From contig MU836563.1 in the NCBI GenBank assembly GCA_029204225.1, positions 1-27,069 of the forward strand: a DNA stretch of 27,069 nt, in the 5' to 3' direction. Each line of letters begins with the position of its first letter. Within the stretch, counting starts at the first letter, position 1. The notes under the pieces were generated by a model, which did no database searches, was not told where the DNA came from, and saw nothing but the letters and a program-made list of their open reading frames with translations. A program made the translations under genes and the position numbers. Shown in pieces: positions 1-11,100 of the stretch. Source of the DNA: Diphasiastrum complanatum (Eukaryota > Streptophyta > Lycopodiopsida > Lycopodiales > Lycopodiaceae).

Positions 1-414
1 TCTGAGCCTAGAATGCATTTCCACATGCCCGCACTAGACTCCTGTGACCTCCGTTCTGCCCGTCTACGTCCGTAGCACAAATTTCAATTTTCTTGCCCCT
101 AATTCCATGTTTTTTAGGGTTTAGGATTAGAGCATCGTGCAAGCATCCGCCAGTAGCGTGGTTTAGGCTTGCACTGGACTCATAGACGCCTGCAAGGACT
201 CCCATGCTAGCGTCAGTCGCCCGTTTTTGCTCGCACTGGAATTATTCTATCCCTCGCCCTGTCTCGTGTGTTTTTTTGGCAGTTGCTATGATCTTGCTAG
301 AATCAATGTGACACGTGCTCAGATGTGTTCAGCTCTGTTTTAGGCTGGTAATGTTTTTCAATGCAGTGTGTTTTTCTTCTACTGAACGGTTGTTTTGCTT
401 GTTTTTGTTCGCAG

Positions 415-1123
415 GTTTGATCTCGTGTGGACACGATGCCGGTGCAGGGTCGAGGCCTTTGGGGCGAGGTTGAGCTTACTGAGGGGGATGTGGCTACACA
501 CCATGGCTCGGGAGTCCGTAGATGGAGATGTTTGCATTGTGGTGGGTCTCTTCACAGGATCACTTACCAGGGTTAGGACTCACTTACTGAGGGTCAGAGG
601 GCCGGGTGGGCGGGCATTGGGCATATCTGATTGCCCCAGGATTTCCGGTGAGGAGAGACAAGGGTTGTCTATTACGTACGGGCACGGTGCTGCATCACAG
701 GTTTCTGGATAGGGACAGGGAGCGGGTCCTTCTCGTCCTCCTCTTCTTCGGCGGCAGAAACAGGTCCTCCCAGAGAGAGTGATACACCCACAGATCAGCC
801 ATCCGGTTCGTGTGTTAGACCACGAGCGCCATGTGCACAGCACAGAGAGGTTAGGTTCAGACAGCAGACCCTTGATCGATGCGGGGTGGCAGAGAGAGCA
901 GCATGCCCGTTGCACTCGACTTGCTGGCCAGTTCTTTTACGAGTGCGGCATTTCCTTTGCTGTTGCTGACAACTTGGGTGTTCAGAGAGTTTTGCGCACA
1001 GATGGAAGCCGTGGCTGCTACATGGACGCCTCCCAGACGAGAGGCATTGCGAGGCAGGATGCTTCGTTAGGAGGAGGAGACCATTACGCGGGAGCTGAGT
1101 TCCATTTGCTCAGCTTGGCAGAT
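415..1123 (+). pseudogene. hAT-like transposase copy 1, BED-finger exon (decayed)
   Basis: This is the N-terminal exon of a BED/DUF659-type hAT transposase, an enzyme that binds element ends and excises DNA. An acceptor (TTCGCAG) precedes 415 and a strong donor (CAGAT/GTAAGT) follows 1123. The protein begins around a GEVELTEG-D-VATH stretch, then the zinc-finger-like WRCLHCGG, then FTGSLTRVRTHLL and CPRIS. The finger is split between two frames: compared with the second copy at 7.2-8.1 kb there is one extra base near 540-548. The 3' part reads like the FYECG-PFAV region and an acidic helix ending W-Q-M at the donor. The middle, 660-880, is poorly conserved and frame-broken. Several frames are needed to follow the homology, so it cannot be expressed as one protein. 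Identity rests on the finger, the neighbouring DUF659 exon and the second copy; fairly sure. Confidence 0.75.
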
Positions 1124-1214
1124 GTAAGTACTTTGTTTCATAAACCCATTGCATGCGTTTAGGATTGACTCGTGGCGCAATTTTTGCATTCGGCTAGTGG
1201 GTGTTTTGTGGCAG

Positions 1215-1561
1215 GTATGGATGCACGATATTGAGTTATGGATGGACCGACATTCGTCGGCGATTCGTCATCAATGTCTTGGTTTCTTGCCCGCTTGGCA
1301 CAATATTCCTACGTGGCATGGATGCCACTCGAGGTGGGTGACGCCATCACAGCCAATTTTATATGGGAGGTTATCAGAGATGTTATTGTTGACATTGGAG
1401 TAGAGCATGTGGTTCATGTTGTCACAGACAACGCTTCGAACTGCAAGCAGATGGGAGAGATTATGACGAGGGAGCACCCCAGCATTGTGTGGACACCTTG
1501 TGCTGCGCATTGTATAGACTTGCTCATCCATGACCTGTGTGCACTTCCATGGATCAGAGAG
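1215..1561 (+). pseudogene. hAT-like transposase copy 1, DUF659/catalytic-core exon
   Basis: Second exon of the same element. An acceptor (TGTGGCAG) precedes 1215, and the junction with the exon ending at 1123 keeps the frame and gives WQM-YGCTILSYGWTD, typical of the first catalytic aspartate region of plant hAT/DUF659 transposases. Downstream are VVHVVTDNASN (second aspartate motif) and WTPCAAHCIDLL (the conserved Cys/His segment). There is a one-base insertion near 1328-1332, because GMDAT and EVGDAITANFIW lie in different frames. A donor follows at 1562 (GAG/GTATTG). In the family this region forms the RNase H-like fold; here it is interrupted and non-functional. The family call is strong because the motif order and spacing are right. 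Confidence 0.85.
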
Positions 1562-1667
1562 GTATTGGTTTCTCCATTTGCTATGCTATCTTGATTGACG
1601 CCTGCTCCATGCGGCTAAACACATCTCAACTACTGTCTAAATTTTTCACTAGATGTCTGTGTTGCAG

Positions 1668-1862
1668 GTCACTTCTACGGCCATGCGCCTGGTCACTTTT
1701 GTTACCAAGGAAGAGGCGTGTGCTGGCCCTATTCCGCACCTTCTCGCACCTGAACCTGAAGAAGCCAGCACCCACACGCTTTGCTTTTACTTTTTGGTGC
1801 TAGAGCGATTAGTATTAGTGAAGGACGCATTGCGGCGGATGGTTTCCAGCGAGTCCTTCTGA
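1668..1862 (+). pseudogene. hAT-like transposase copy 1, third exon (partial)
   Basis: Follows an acceptor (GTGTTGCAG, ending 1667). Joining it to the exon ending at 1561 gives PWIRE-VTSTAMRLVTFV in frame, as expected after the Cys/His motif of hAT proteins. The later PAPTRFAF segment and LERLVLVKDALRRMV correspond to the usual TRFAS-x-Fl-x-L-x-x-L block, but they lie in two frames, so at least one indel sits around 1730-1800. The frame stops at 1860-1862. The downstream part of the catalytic domain, which carries the third acidic residue, and the hAT dimerisation domain are not seen before the tail exon at 1915. This implies a deletion or severe decay. Confidence 0.7.
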
Positions 1863-1914
1863 GAGTTCATGGAGCAATGAATTGCTGACAACAATGTATT
1901 GTTTTTGGTTGCAG

Positions 1915-2696
1915 GTGAACCCTAACACTTGCTTGGTGGATTCGACAGCTGCTGCTTCTCGGGCACCACCCACGCAAGAGGAGATGGATGATGAGATCTA
2001 TAGAGATCTATATAGACAGGCGCAGGCTGACGCACGGGCTCTACGGCGTTCGAGGAGGGCAGACAGGCAGAGGGCTAGGGCTGAGGAGGGGGATGATGAG
2101 GGCTTGGAGGGTGGAGAGGAGCTCGGGGCTGACTATCAGGAGGAGGAGGAGTGGGTTGAGGGGGGTACGGAGGAGGATGAGGAGATGGGGGGTGGAGGCA
2201 CAGGGGGATGACCTTGCTGACTTGCTGGTAGAACCCTGATGCGGAGACAGAGGAGGAGCCAGCCATTCCTACACGTAGGCCTAGGGGGAGACCTAGAGGT
2301 TCTGGGAGGGGGGGGTTGAGTTCGCTTTTTGTAGACAGGAGTGGAGCATCACAAGAAGCCGTCGGCCAGGCATCATCACAGTGGGTAGGGCCATCCCAGG
2401 GCGTTGGATCACAGCCACCTGACACACAGACACGCAGGCGTAGACACAGGGGTGGGGGCAGGCAGAGAGGGGGCAGAGGAGGGGAGAGAGGCAGAGGCAG
2501 AGGCAGAGGCAGAGGTAGAGGCAGGGGGAGGATCCAGAGCCAGAGCACGCAGCAGAGAGTCAGAGCACACGGCAGAGCCAGGGCCACACCACGGCATATG
2601 GCTCCCTCCAGTTCTGATTCATCTACAGACCCTTGGGATCTGCAGTCAGGCACAGATTCAGATGATGGTTCCTACCATGACTCTGACGAGCCTTAG
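1915..2696 (+). pseudogene. hAT-like element C-terminal tail: acidic, AT-hook-like and RG-rich
   Basis: Begins after an acceptor (TTGGTTGCAG, ending 1914) with VNPNTCLVDST. A charged Arg-rich helix (residues about 30-65) and an acidic Glu-rich stretch follow. Near 2205-2240 the frame breaks; the open continuation includes DAETEEEP, then RRPRGRPRGSGRGG (2268-2315), which resembles an AT-hook, then a long Arg-Gly run (about 2440-2540) and a Ser/Asp-rich end stopping at 2694-2696. Low-complexity composition makes the exact frame uncertain, and the purine-rich bias alone would produce part of the Arg/Glu/Gly content. Placement directly after the transposase exons suggests it is the protein's C-terminus. 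A DNA- or RNA-binding role is inference only. Confidence 0.55.
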
Positions 2697-2814
2697 TTGT
2701 GTAGTTTTCATTATGTTTATGGGACATCATTGTACTCCATTTTGGTGCCATGTGGCCCGATATTATATATTACGATGATCCTATTCATAGCAGTGTAACG
2801 ATTCAGTACTGTTC

Positions 2815-2817
<3 letters not shown>

Positions 2818-2890
<73 letters not shown>
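2818..2890. repeat. (GA)n microsatellite
   Basis: Nearly perfect GA dinucleotide run of about 73 bp just 3' of the hAT-like copy, continuing into imperfect GGAGGGAGAG. Confidence 0.97.
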
Positions 2891-2896
<6 letters not shown>

Positions 2897-3156
2897 AGAG
2901 TATGGTTGAAAAACGATTCCATATGGTTGAAAAATGCTTCAATACGGTTCAGGACGATGCAGTATGGTGATTGGTTCAGAACACTTAGCATGGTTTTTGT
3001 TTAGCATGATTCAACATTTTTGTTTAGTTTGTTGGCTCTGAGAGAGATAACGAGAAAGAGAGCGAGAGAGCGAGAGAGAGACAGAGGGAGTTAAATTTTG
3101 GGGCATCATGTTTTTTTATTAATGCACCTGGGAGTTAAAGCGTAAACCTAGGAGTT
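2891..3156. other. Unassigned AT-rich spacer with a second imperfect GA tract
   Basis: Contains short degenerate repeats of a TGGTT(C/G)A type (2903-2995) and an imperfect GA-rich tract at 3038-3092. No coding sequence is recognised. Confidence 0.6.
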
Positions 3157-3360
3157 AATGCACCTAAACTAGACCATCCTGCACCCGAAACGTTCGGCAA
3201 AATACACAATAATTATGCTCTTGATTAGAGCTTTCACCTGATACCCATATTGCACAAAAAAAAACCAAAAAAAAAAAAAATTAAAAAAAACGTTTCTGGA
3301 AAAAAATTCCATATTTCCGAAACGCGTTTCTGAACGCGTTTCTGAAACGCTATGGTTCAG
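3157..3360 (-). repeat. Dispersed inverted-repeat element, copy with conserved core (minus orientation)
   Basis: Positions 3157-3255 are the reverse complement of a core also found at 4498-4595 and 14100-14198 (GCAATATGGGTATCAG, then TTTGCCGA, TTTCGGGTGCA, AGGTGCATT). It is followed by poly-A and GAAACG/CGTTTC palindromic units at 3290-3350. The same order, core flanked by GAAACG units, occurs in the complete element at 14001-14344. The terminal TTGCA is lost here (the end reads CGCTATGGTT). Confidence 0.75.
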
Positions 3361-3811
3361 ACAAAGCTTTGAAAACTCTTTAGGGAGAAAACTTTCAAGG
3401 AGTAGAACATCAATGAGACTTTAAAGTCCAAATGATTAGATAAATCTTGAAGCTTAAAAAAATAGCTCAAAGAGCCATATCTTATGTATTGAAATCAAAG
3501 ATGCACTACGCGTTCTAGAACACGTTTCAATTTTTAGGCACATAATGCTGTCCCGGAACGTGTTTTTGTTTTTTGCAACATGGGTGTCAAATATCAAGAA
3601 ATTTTATGGGGGATTTGATGGTGAGTTTTTGAAATTTTTTTAGACACTACAGGGACCCTATTCTTGTCAGATAGATAACTGCATCGGCCCAATTTTTGCT
3701 CTATTGTGCAAACCTTTTTGCTGCATGTCCTACAAATTTTTATTAAACTTAATTTTTTTTGCTTTTATATCAAAATACAGTATATAGAAAAAATTATAGG
3801 ATATATATAAT
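3361..3811. other. AT-rich spacer, no gene seen
   Basis: AT-rich, with isolated GTTCTAGAACACG and CCCGGAACG palindromic pieces (3511-3560) related to the units in neighbouring repeats. No open frame with recognisable homology. Confidence 0.6.
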
Positions 3812-4904
3812 ATCATAGTTGCACATGGCGTTCCAGAACGCATCCCGGAATGCGTTCAGGAATGTGTTCCAGGATTTTGTCCCAGAAAGCTGCCCCGGAA
3901 TGCAAATTTCTTTTTTGATATGGGTGTCCAAAAACAGCTCTTGGGATGGGGGGTTTGACAATAATTTTTGTAAATTTTTTTATTTATTGCAGTAGCCTAT
4001 AGACACTTACATATACATACACATATACGTATAGATACACACACATACACACATGTATACATACAAATACATATATGTATACACACATTTACACATACAC
4101 GTCATCGGTCGCCCAAAAAAGATTGTAAGGTGCTATTAGCCCAATCTACTCTCCTATGTCACACCTAGACCCTACTCTTTGCCTATTCATACATATAATA
4201 ATTATGCACACACATACAAGCTTATTTTTTGATTACACACACACACACAAGAAACACACATACACACATATACATACACATGAACATGCACATATACACA
4301 CATACATACACATACACATACATATAAATACATATAGATACATAATATTAGCAGGGATGAGGGTCCGGGCCGGATTGCCCGCGTCCGGCATCCGGACCCG
4401 GACGCGTCCGACCCCCGGACGCGGGGTCGGACACGTCCAATTTTTTTTTTGGTGCAGAATCGATATTTTTATTTTTTTATTTTTGAAATTTTTTTAGGCA
4501 ATATGGGTATCAGATGAAAGCTCTGATTGAGAGCATTATGACTGTGTAGTTTGCCGACTGTTTCGGGTGCAAGATGGTCCAATTTAGGTGCATTTACGCT
4601 ATAGTTGCATTCAATATAAAAAATTAACAAAAAAAAGAGAACACATTGGGGCATTCCCCCAATGAACATAGTAGGAATCTCCCTCTCTGATTCGCTCTCC
4701 AAGAAGCTCAGATCCCCCTGGCACCGTGCACACCACCTCCATATCGGACGCCTACAGCTCATAAAAAAAAATTTGCCTCCTCCACTGCTGGCGCGATTCT
4801 AAATCTTTTTTTTTTTAAGAACGATTCTTTACAACGATTCGTTGCAGCGAATCACGATTCGCGAATCACGAATCCAACGAATCGCAATTCGCTGCAACTA
4901 TGAT
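3812..4904 (+). mobile_element. MITE-like or composite element bounded by 12-bp inverted termini
   Basis: Starts ATCATAGTTGCA (3812-3823) and ends with its exact reverse complement (4893-4904). Inside are GGAACG/GGAATG palindromic units (3827-3895), a CA/TA microsatellite with a dispersed motif (4000-4345), a GC-rich block of CCGGAC/GTCCGG units (4355-4436), the family core (4498-4595) and GATTCG/CGAATC units (4830-4895). A second left-type end, CTATAGTTGCA, lies at about 4598-4608, so the unit may be nested. No clear target-site duplication is seen. No transposase is encoded. Confidence 0.6.
4000..4345. repeat. (CA/TA)-rich microsatellite with embedded dispersed motif
   Basis: Degenerate ACACATATACATACA repeats. 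A 30-bp non-repetitive segment at 4153-4182 (CTATGTCACACC ... ACTCTTTGC) recurs at 26139-26168, and a related inverted version lies at 5683-5722, so the microsatellites probably travel with a dispersed element. Confidence 0.85.
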
Positions 4905-4905
4905 G

Positions 4906-5471
4906 TGTATATGTATGTGTATTCATATGTAAATTTATATGTATATGTATGTATGTTTATATGTATATGTGTATATGTATGTGTATTCATATGTAAATTT
5001 ATATGTATATGTATGTATGTTTATATGTATATGTGTATATGTATGTATATGTTTATATGTATATATATGTGTGTGTATATGTGTTTGTGCATGCTGTGTA
5101 GACATACATGTATATATATGTGTATTGTATGTCTGTGTATTGCTTGTGTATGTGTATGTTTGTGTATATGTGAATGTATATGTATATGTATGTCTGTGTG
5201 TATAATATGTGTATGATATGTGTATGTATATGTGTGTATTTGTATGTGTATTTGTATATGTATGTATGTATGTGGATGTATGTATGTGTGTGTATGTACA
5301 TGTATGTGTATGTACATGTATATGTATGTGTACGTGTATGTGTGTTTGTGTGTATTATATGTTTGTGTACATGTATGTATGTATATGTATGTGTGTACAT
5401 GTGTATGTGTATATATATGTATGTATATGTGTATAGGTGTATGCGTGTGTATAGGTGTATGTATGTGTACA

Positions 5472-5504
<33 letters not shown>

Positions 5505-5884
5505 GTATATGTATATGTGTGTATGTGTATATATGTGTATGTGTATGTATATGTGTATGTGTGTGTCTATATGTGTATGTATATGTGGATATTTGTACAT
5601 AAGTGTATGTGTTTGTGTATATGTGTGTGTATGCGTATGTGTCTACGTGTATATGTATGTGTATCTGTATGTGTATGTGTGAAGATCTAGGCATGACATA
5701 GGGAGAGTAGAGTGGGTTAACAACACGTATCTGTGTGTATGTATATGTGTGTATACGTGTAAATATATATATATGTGTGTGTGTATGTGAATTGTATGTA
5801 AATACGTGTGTGTATGTATATGTATGTGTTTGTATGTTCATGTATGTATACGTATATGTATGTATGTGTGTTTATGTGTGTGTG

Positions 5885-5923
<39 letters not shown>

Positions 5924-5960
5924 ATGACTGTGTGTTTGTGTGTGTATGTGTATGTGTATG
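4906..5960. repeat. 1-kb (TG/TA)n degenerate minisatellite
   Basis: About 1 kb of TGTATATG-type repeats. A 78-bp block around 4912-4989 is nearly repeated immediately after it. The run is interrupted at 5683-5728 by non-repetitive sequence. The long open frames on both strands (Tyr/Val/Cys- or His/Thr/Ile-rich) follow from the repeat having few stops and are not genes. Confidence 0.95.
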
Positions 5961-5961
5961 T

Positions 5962-6171
5962 AAGATCGCTCTTGAGAGTCTCAAAACTGTGGATGACGTG
6001 GGTCTGAACAAAGCCACTACTCACAGAAGCCTTTATGATGGAAGGAATTTGGCAACCAAGAGAACCCGTAGAAGCATAATGCATAGAACTGCGATCAACT
6101 ATAGAACCAGAACCCAATCCCAAATGGAAGCCAAATGTAGAGAAGGCTTAGTTGCCTGTTTTGTCTATTAA
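5962..6171 (+). other. Short open stretch of unknown nature
   Basis: Immediately after the TG/TA minisatellite, an open frame of about 69 codons gives a basic, non-repetitive peptide (it includes LKTVDDVGLNKATTHRSL). Its composition is unlike the adjacent repeat. No start, splice acceptor or family is evident. It may be a gene or transposon fragment, or chance. Confidence 0.25.
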
Positions 6172-6262
6172 CTCTCAGGATATGTTTGTTTATTTTTCTT
6201 TGTAAAAAAAACGTATTTTTTATATTTTTTTTGGGAGTCCCGTTCCGGAACGGGCAACTAAG
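6147..6262 (+). mobile_element. Short inverted-terminus element related to the CATAGTTGCA family
   Basis: CTTAGTTGCC (6147-6156) is inverted exactly at 6253-6262, about 116 bp overall. The right end carries a perfect CCCGTTCCGGAACGGG palindrome. Further TCCGGA units lie at 6304-6352. It resembles the other members in having AGTTGC ends and subterminal palindromes, with different bases in the palindrome. Confidence 0.45.
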
Positions 6263-7190
6263 ATGTATATGTATATGTATGTATGTATATATCTCAATTG
6301 TAGCGGATCGTGATCCGGAACAAAAACGTTCCGGATTGCGCGTTCCGGATCGTCAGCGGGGACCACAAGTGGTCTCGGAACGTTGTAAAAAAATTTCAAA
6401 TTTTTTTATGTGGGCCCGCGGCCCACATAATTTTTTTTGCCTTCTTGGAGTTGGAGAGTGAGAGAGAGTGATGGTGAGGGGGTGATGATGGATTGTGGGC
6501 GGCTTGGAGCATCCTTTAGTGCGTGATCAACACGATGGCAGCGACGAGGCGGTAGAGTTTGTCTCCAAAATGATTTTAGGTAAGTTTTGACTTCAAACCT
6601 TGGAAGCTCATGGAATGAGCTGTAGGCAACGTAATGCAGTGGTTTTTGGTTTCAATTTATCTGTATTGAACCCCACAGACATGCTCATGATGTTAGTTTT
6701 CCCCATTATTGCTTGTACCAAAAGATATGAATCTCATGCCCCTTTTCTATGTGTTTGGCTCTTTTTGTGAAATGTCATGTAGTCATCCGATTGAGGTGCA
6801 GATTGAGGCTAAACTATGTTTCTTCATGCCACAAACATGCTTGTGCTATTAGTTTCATTTTTTATCGCTTGTAGAGAAAGTTTTCAGTGGCATGCCCAAG
6901 TCACGTGTTTTTTAGGGTTTAGGGTTTATGGGTCTTGTAGGCATGCCATTGAGTTGCAGTCTGAAGCTGCATTGTGTTTCTTCATTGCAATAGGATGCTT
7001 GTTTTGATAAGTTTAGGGTTTAGGACACGTTTTGCAGTTTGCACCTGTTGTTAATGCAACAAAATGGCAGTTTTTTTTGACGTTGGGTTTAGGGTTGTTG
7101 TAAGCAATTGATTACTATGATTGCATATGTGGAATCTGAATGTTGTTGCTATTAACGAAATACTGACAGGTGATTGTTTGCTTCCTCTTT
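6263..7190. other. Spacer and presumed intron or upstream region of hAT-like copy 2
   Basis: Holds TCCGGA palindromic units, a GTGGGCCCGCGGCCCAC palindrome (6411-6427), GA/GT-rich stretches and two short TTTAGGG-type runs (6913-6929 and 7012-7023). Similar TTTAGGGTTTAGG sequence sits at 113-125 upstream of copy 1, so part of this may be the shared 5' region of the element. No coding exon is recognised. Confidence 0.5.
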
Positions 7191-7195
7191 TGCAG

Positions 7196-8139
7196 GTCTG
7201 GTACATTGACAGATTCACACGATGCCGATCCTTGGTAGATAGATGCATTTGGTCAGAGGTAGAGTTGACAGAGGGGGGTGTGGCTACGCACCAGGGATCT
7301 AATTCTCGCAGATGGAGATGCCTGCATTGTGGTGGCATCTTTACTGGTTCTCTTACCAGGGTCAAGGCCCACTTGCTACGCCTCACCAGGCCAGATGGGC
7401 GGGGGATGGGCATATTCATTTGCCCTCGCATATCAGATGTAGAGGTGGAGAGATTGATGGACACATATAAGCCTGATAGTACATCTCTTGAGCCATTGAG
7501 ACCATCTCAAAGCGCTGTTCATGGGTCAGTGGCAGGAGCAGGGACTAGAGCAGGTTTAGGACATAGTGCAGGTGCAGGGCCTGGAGCAGATGCAGAGGTA
7601 GGGCCTAGTCACATGGGGGGCGGGATGTTCCCAAAGCTACCAGCACACATGTAGCCTCTCGTCTTGTTGTTCCTTCAGCAGCAGGTCCCTCTCGTCCAGC
7701 GTCGTCAGCAGCTGCCGATGCACTATTTACAGAGCCAGATCATGCCACAGGGGGGCGCAGAGATTCAGCAGGCGATGCTCCACAGTCAAACACACCTTCA
7801 GTGCGCCCATTTGTTGTTTCTGGCGGGCGTTCTAGACCGAGAGAGTCCTTTTGTGCAACAGAGAGCGGTTAGGGCTAGGCAACAGACCTTGGACCAAGGT
7901 GGGTGGCAGAGACAATATCATGCCCTGTGTACCCGACGGATTGGCTAGCTATTCTATGAGTGTGGCATTCCTTTTGCTGTTGTTGACACTTGGATCTTTA
8001 GGGACACTTGCCTTCAGATTGCAGCAGCTGATTCCTCATGGAGGCCTTCGAGGAGAGAGGCATTGCGCACGACCATGCTACGACAGGAGGAGGAGACTAT
8101 CACACGGGAGCTGAGCTCCATTCGCACAACGTGGCAGAT
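7196..8139 (+). pseudogene. hAT-like transposase copy 2, BED-finger exon (decayed)
   Basis: Second copy of the element at 0.4-2.7 kb, same orientation, about 6.8 kb downstream. An acceptor (CCTCTTTTGCAG) precedes it and a donor (CAGAT/GTAAGA) follows at the same place as in copy 1. The finger is in one frame here: WRCLHCGGIFTGSLTRV, a following A-H-L-L, then CPRIS. A low-complexity Gly/Ala-rich stretch ends in a stop at 7652-7654. Downstream, another frame has QTLDQGGWQRQYHALCTRRIG, a TAG stop at 7946-7948 where copy 1 reads CAG, then the open segment LFYECGIPFAVVDTW to the donor. No DUF659 exon is visible in the next 3.8 kb, so the copy is truncated or has lost its core. It is broken and not functional. 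Confidence 0.75.
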
Positions 8140-11100
8140 GTAAGAATTTTTTGCTACTCTTTACCACTACATTTGTGTCACTCTGCAAAGTTCAATGGCA
8201 AGTATTGGTAGGAAAGCCCAATTTACCCATATTAGAGGCACAAAGGCCCACTATATATAGTTGATATCATGCTAAATTTGGAGGCTATCCTACATTTGCT
8301 AATTTGAAACTTTCTACTTGTCTCATCTTTTGGATTTTTTGTTTTACCACGGTAATTTGATGCTTATGAGTGGACTAAATGTTAGGATGCTATGATGGGT
8401 AGATGACAATTTTGGTATTAGAGCATTAGATTCTTTCCCATCAGAGTCTTGGTTGAATTTGTAGTAACCAGTTAGTTAGTTTTCTTGATTTTTTCAATTA
8501 ATTGGTTTGATTCAGTTTCAGACCTAGTAATCATTGTCTTTTGTATGATTTGTTGTTTTAGGTCAGTAGCCCTTGATCTTAGCTTTTGGGAGATGTTGAT
8601 TTCGCTGATTTGTTATGTGAAAGTTATGGCCATCTTAGCAAAATCACTCCAAATTTAGTTAGTTGTAGGAATTTTGTCTCTTTCTCTCTATTTTAGCTGT
8701 CCTTTTGGTCAAGCCTACGAGATCCAAGGTTATGGATCATTAAGAGCCACATGTCTTATCTTTGCTCTGTGCCAATTTTGACCCAATTTGGTTGAGTTTC
8801 AACAAAGTGATCGAGTTTCTTGTGAAAGCACTGTTTGCTGAATATTTTAGCAGTTTCTTGGCAAATCAAAGAAGATGATGGTGTGAACATAGACTCTTGG
8901 AGTTAGTTATTTGGCATGTTTCAAAACTTGAAACTATAATTCATAAAGCCAATATGAAGGGAAATATTTAGAAAGCAATTACGTTGAAACCTATTTCTCT
9001 CCCGGTGTGAACTTCGTTCAATTTTTTTTGGAAAAACCAAAATTTCATCCCACTTTCCCCTATTTTCACTGTGACTTCAGGACACAAACTAGGGAAAAAA
9101 AAATGCACCCCTCTTTCCGACTCTCGTGCTTGTGTTGTACTTGCAAATCCCTCGTTGTTGCTTAAAAAGCCTTTGCCATTCCACTTGTGACCTCATCATT
9201 AAAGTTCAAAAAAAAAAGAACATCTCACATGCGTGCTTCAGCCCCTTCACCAGTCTGGCGAATGCAGAAAATTTCCTTCAAGCTTGCCACCCTTGTTGTC
9301 ATACCAGGTGCATTTGCACCCTTACCCTTTTCTTTTCCCTTCATGCATTACTTGTGATCCTACAATTTTTGACCCCAACCATTCTTGCGATGGGACCCAG
9401 CCTAAGCATTCACCATTCGACTCTCCCACAACATAGGCCTCACCAATTTCTGCATTCGACCTCGCTAGTTTCAGCATTCGCTATTTTTGTCTCCATTGTG
9501 AGATTGTGCCCTCTACACTCTTCCTTTGTGCAAGTAATTGACGCTTCAAACTTTTTTTGAGCATTATATTTCTTTTTCTTGGTTTATTATTTCTTTCATG
9601 AGCACGTAGGAAAGCCATGAAAATTCTCGTAAAATTGTTTTTTTGACTTATGGATCAATTCAATGATCTTGAGGAAGTTGAAGGACAACATCATTATGAT
9701 GCAGAACGACATAATGAAGACTATAATGTCGATTATGTGGCATTTGAGGGCCCACATGAGAGTGAAGATAATGATGGAAATGTTCTCTTTATGTCACTAC
9801 AGTTATTATTGGTCATTCTCAGATGCATAAACCATTTACTGACACAAATGGTTCTGAGGAGGAAGTAATACTAGTTTGACAAGTGAAGTGACAGTTTCCA
9901 GTTCTTATGCGAATTTTGTGGAAACTTTAACAAAATCAGATGAACAATAGTGGGCCAATATTCATGAAGATTCTAGAAATATGGTTTGTGGGGAGGGAAA
10001 ATATTTTAAATTTACATGAGGGAAAACTTGCGAAAGAGAGACTTAAAAAAGTTACAATAAGGGGGTTACAATGAATTCTCAATAGATTCCATCATCATCA
10101 AGAATCGCTTTGGCTTTACTGCTATTTACATAGGAGGAAAAGCACGGGGGACTTAGTGAGAATGATGCGTGCCAGCGGCAGGGTCGGCCTCCAGATGCAA
10201 AAGCTAGTGGGGTCTGTCCCTTAGGACCTTTGTCTTGACCTTAGAAATGGGTTAAACTTTAAAATCTGGGCCAAAACTTCGATAAAGAGGTGAATTTTTC
10301 AAAATATACTTTGGTGGTCCTCACACATAAGGGGTTGGCCCCTTCCATGGAGAGCTGACCCTAGTCACGGTGTTGTCTCTTTCCCTTTGGGGCCCTTAAC
10401 TTTGACGTGAATTTGTTTCTCCTTCATGAAGTCTTCAGCGATTGCATGCCAGAAAATGGATCACTACTTTTCTGATTATTGTACGCACTTTTGCAGTGCT
10501 ACAATTGCTTTTCAGTGATGATTATTGAAGCCTCCAACGATTTGGATCTTTGGTTTGTGTGATCTGTGTGTGCCTCCATCAGCGTTCATGTAAAGAATTT
10601 CTTCTCGCTGTAATGGATTGTTGGCAAATTTTGTAGTGGGTTGGATTAAGGGTCTATATTATTTCCCATATTTTGCCGAATTTTGGTTTATGAACATTTC
10701 CATTCCCTTTTTCTGCCATTCAAAATTTTAGAAATAATGTAAAAGTATGGCAGACTTTTCAGCAAATAGTAAAGAACATATTTTCAATGAATATGAAGGA
10801 TGAATGGTGGAAATAAAGACCAATGATTGATGGTGCAGATTGTGATTTCTAATGACTTTAAGACTATGTACTGATAAGTGTCCAATGTTGTTTCCTCACT
10901 TTTGTGGACCTTAAAGGGGGTAATAGAAGGTTGAAGAAGTTCCTTATGAGCTTGGACGACATAGTTCCATTAATGTTCATTTTGTTTTTTGTGTAAAGTA
11001 GACTTGGCCTACATGATGGGGACGACCTTGCGCCTGGTTTGCAAGTTGGAGGCGGCAGATCCTGCAATCACCAACAGCAGATCTAATATTGATCTGCAAT

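Noticed and set aside
4842-5841. Long open frames in the TG/TA minisatellite on both strands
   Set aside because: They translate the repeat itself (Tyr/Val/Cys or His/Thr/Ile) and occur in several overlapping frames.
6905-7025. TTTAGGG repeats as a telomere remnant
   Set aside because: Only one or two units at a time; too short, and similar runs recur near the other hAT-like copy.
9650-9868. Acidic 72-codon open frame as a gene
   Set aside because: No family, no splice context and AT-rich surroundings; kept only as a remark in the region entry.
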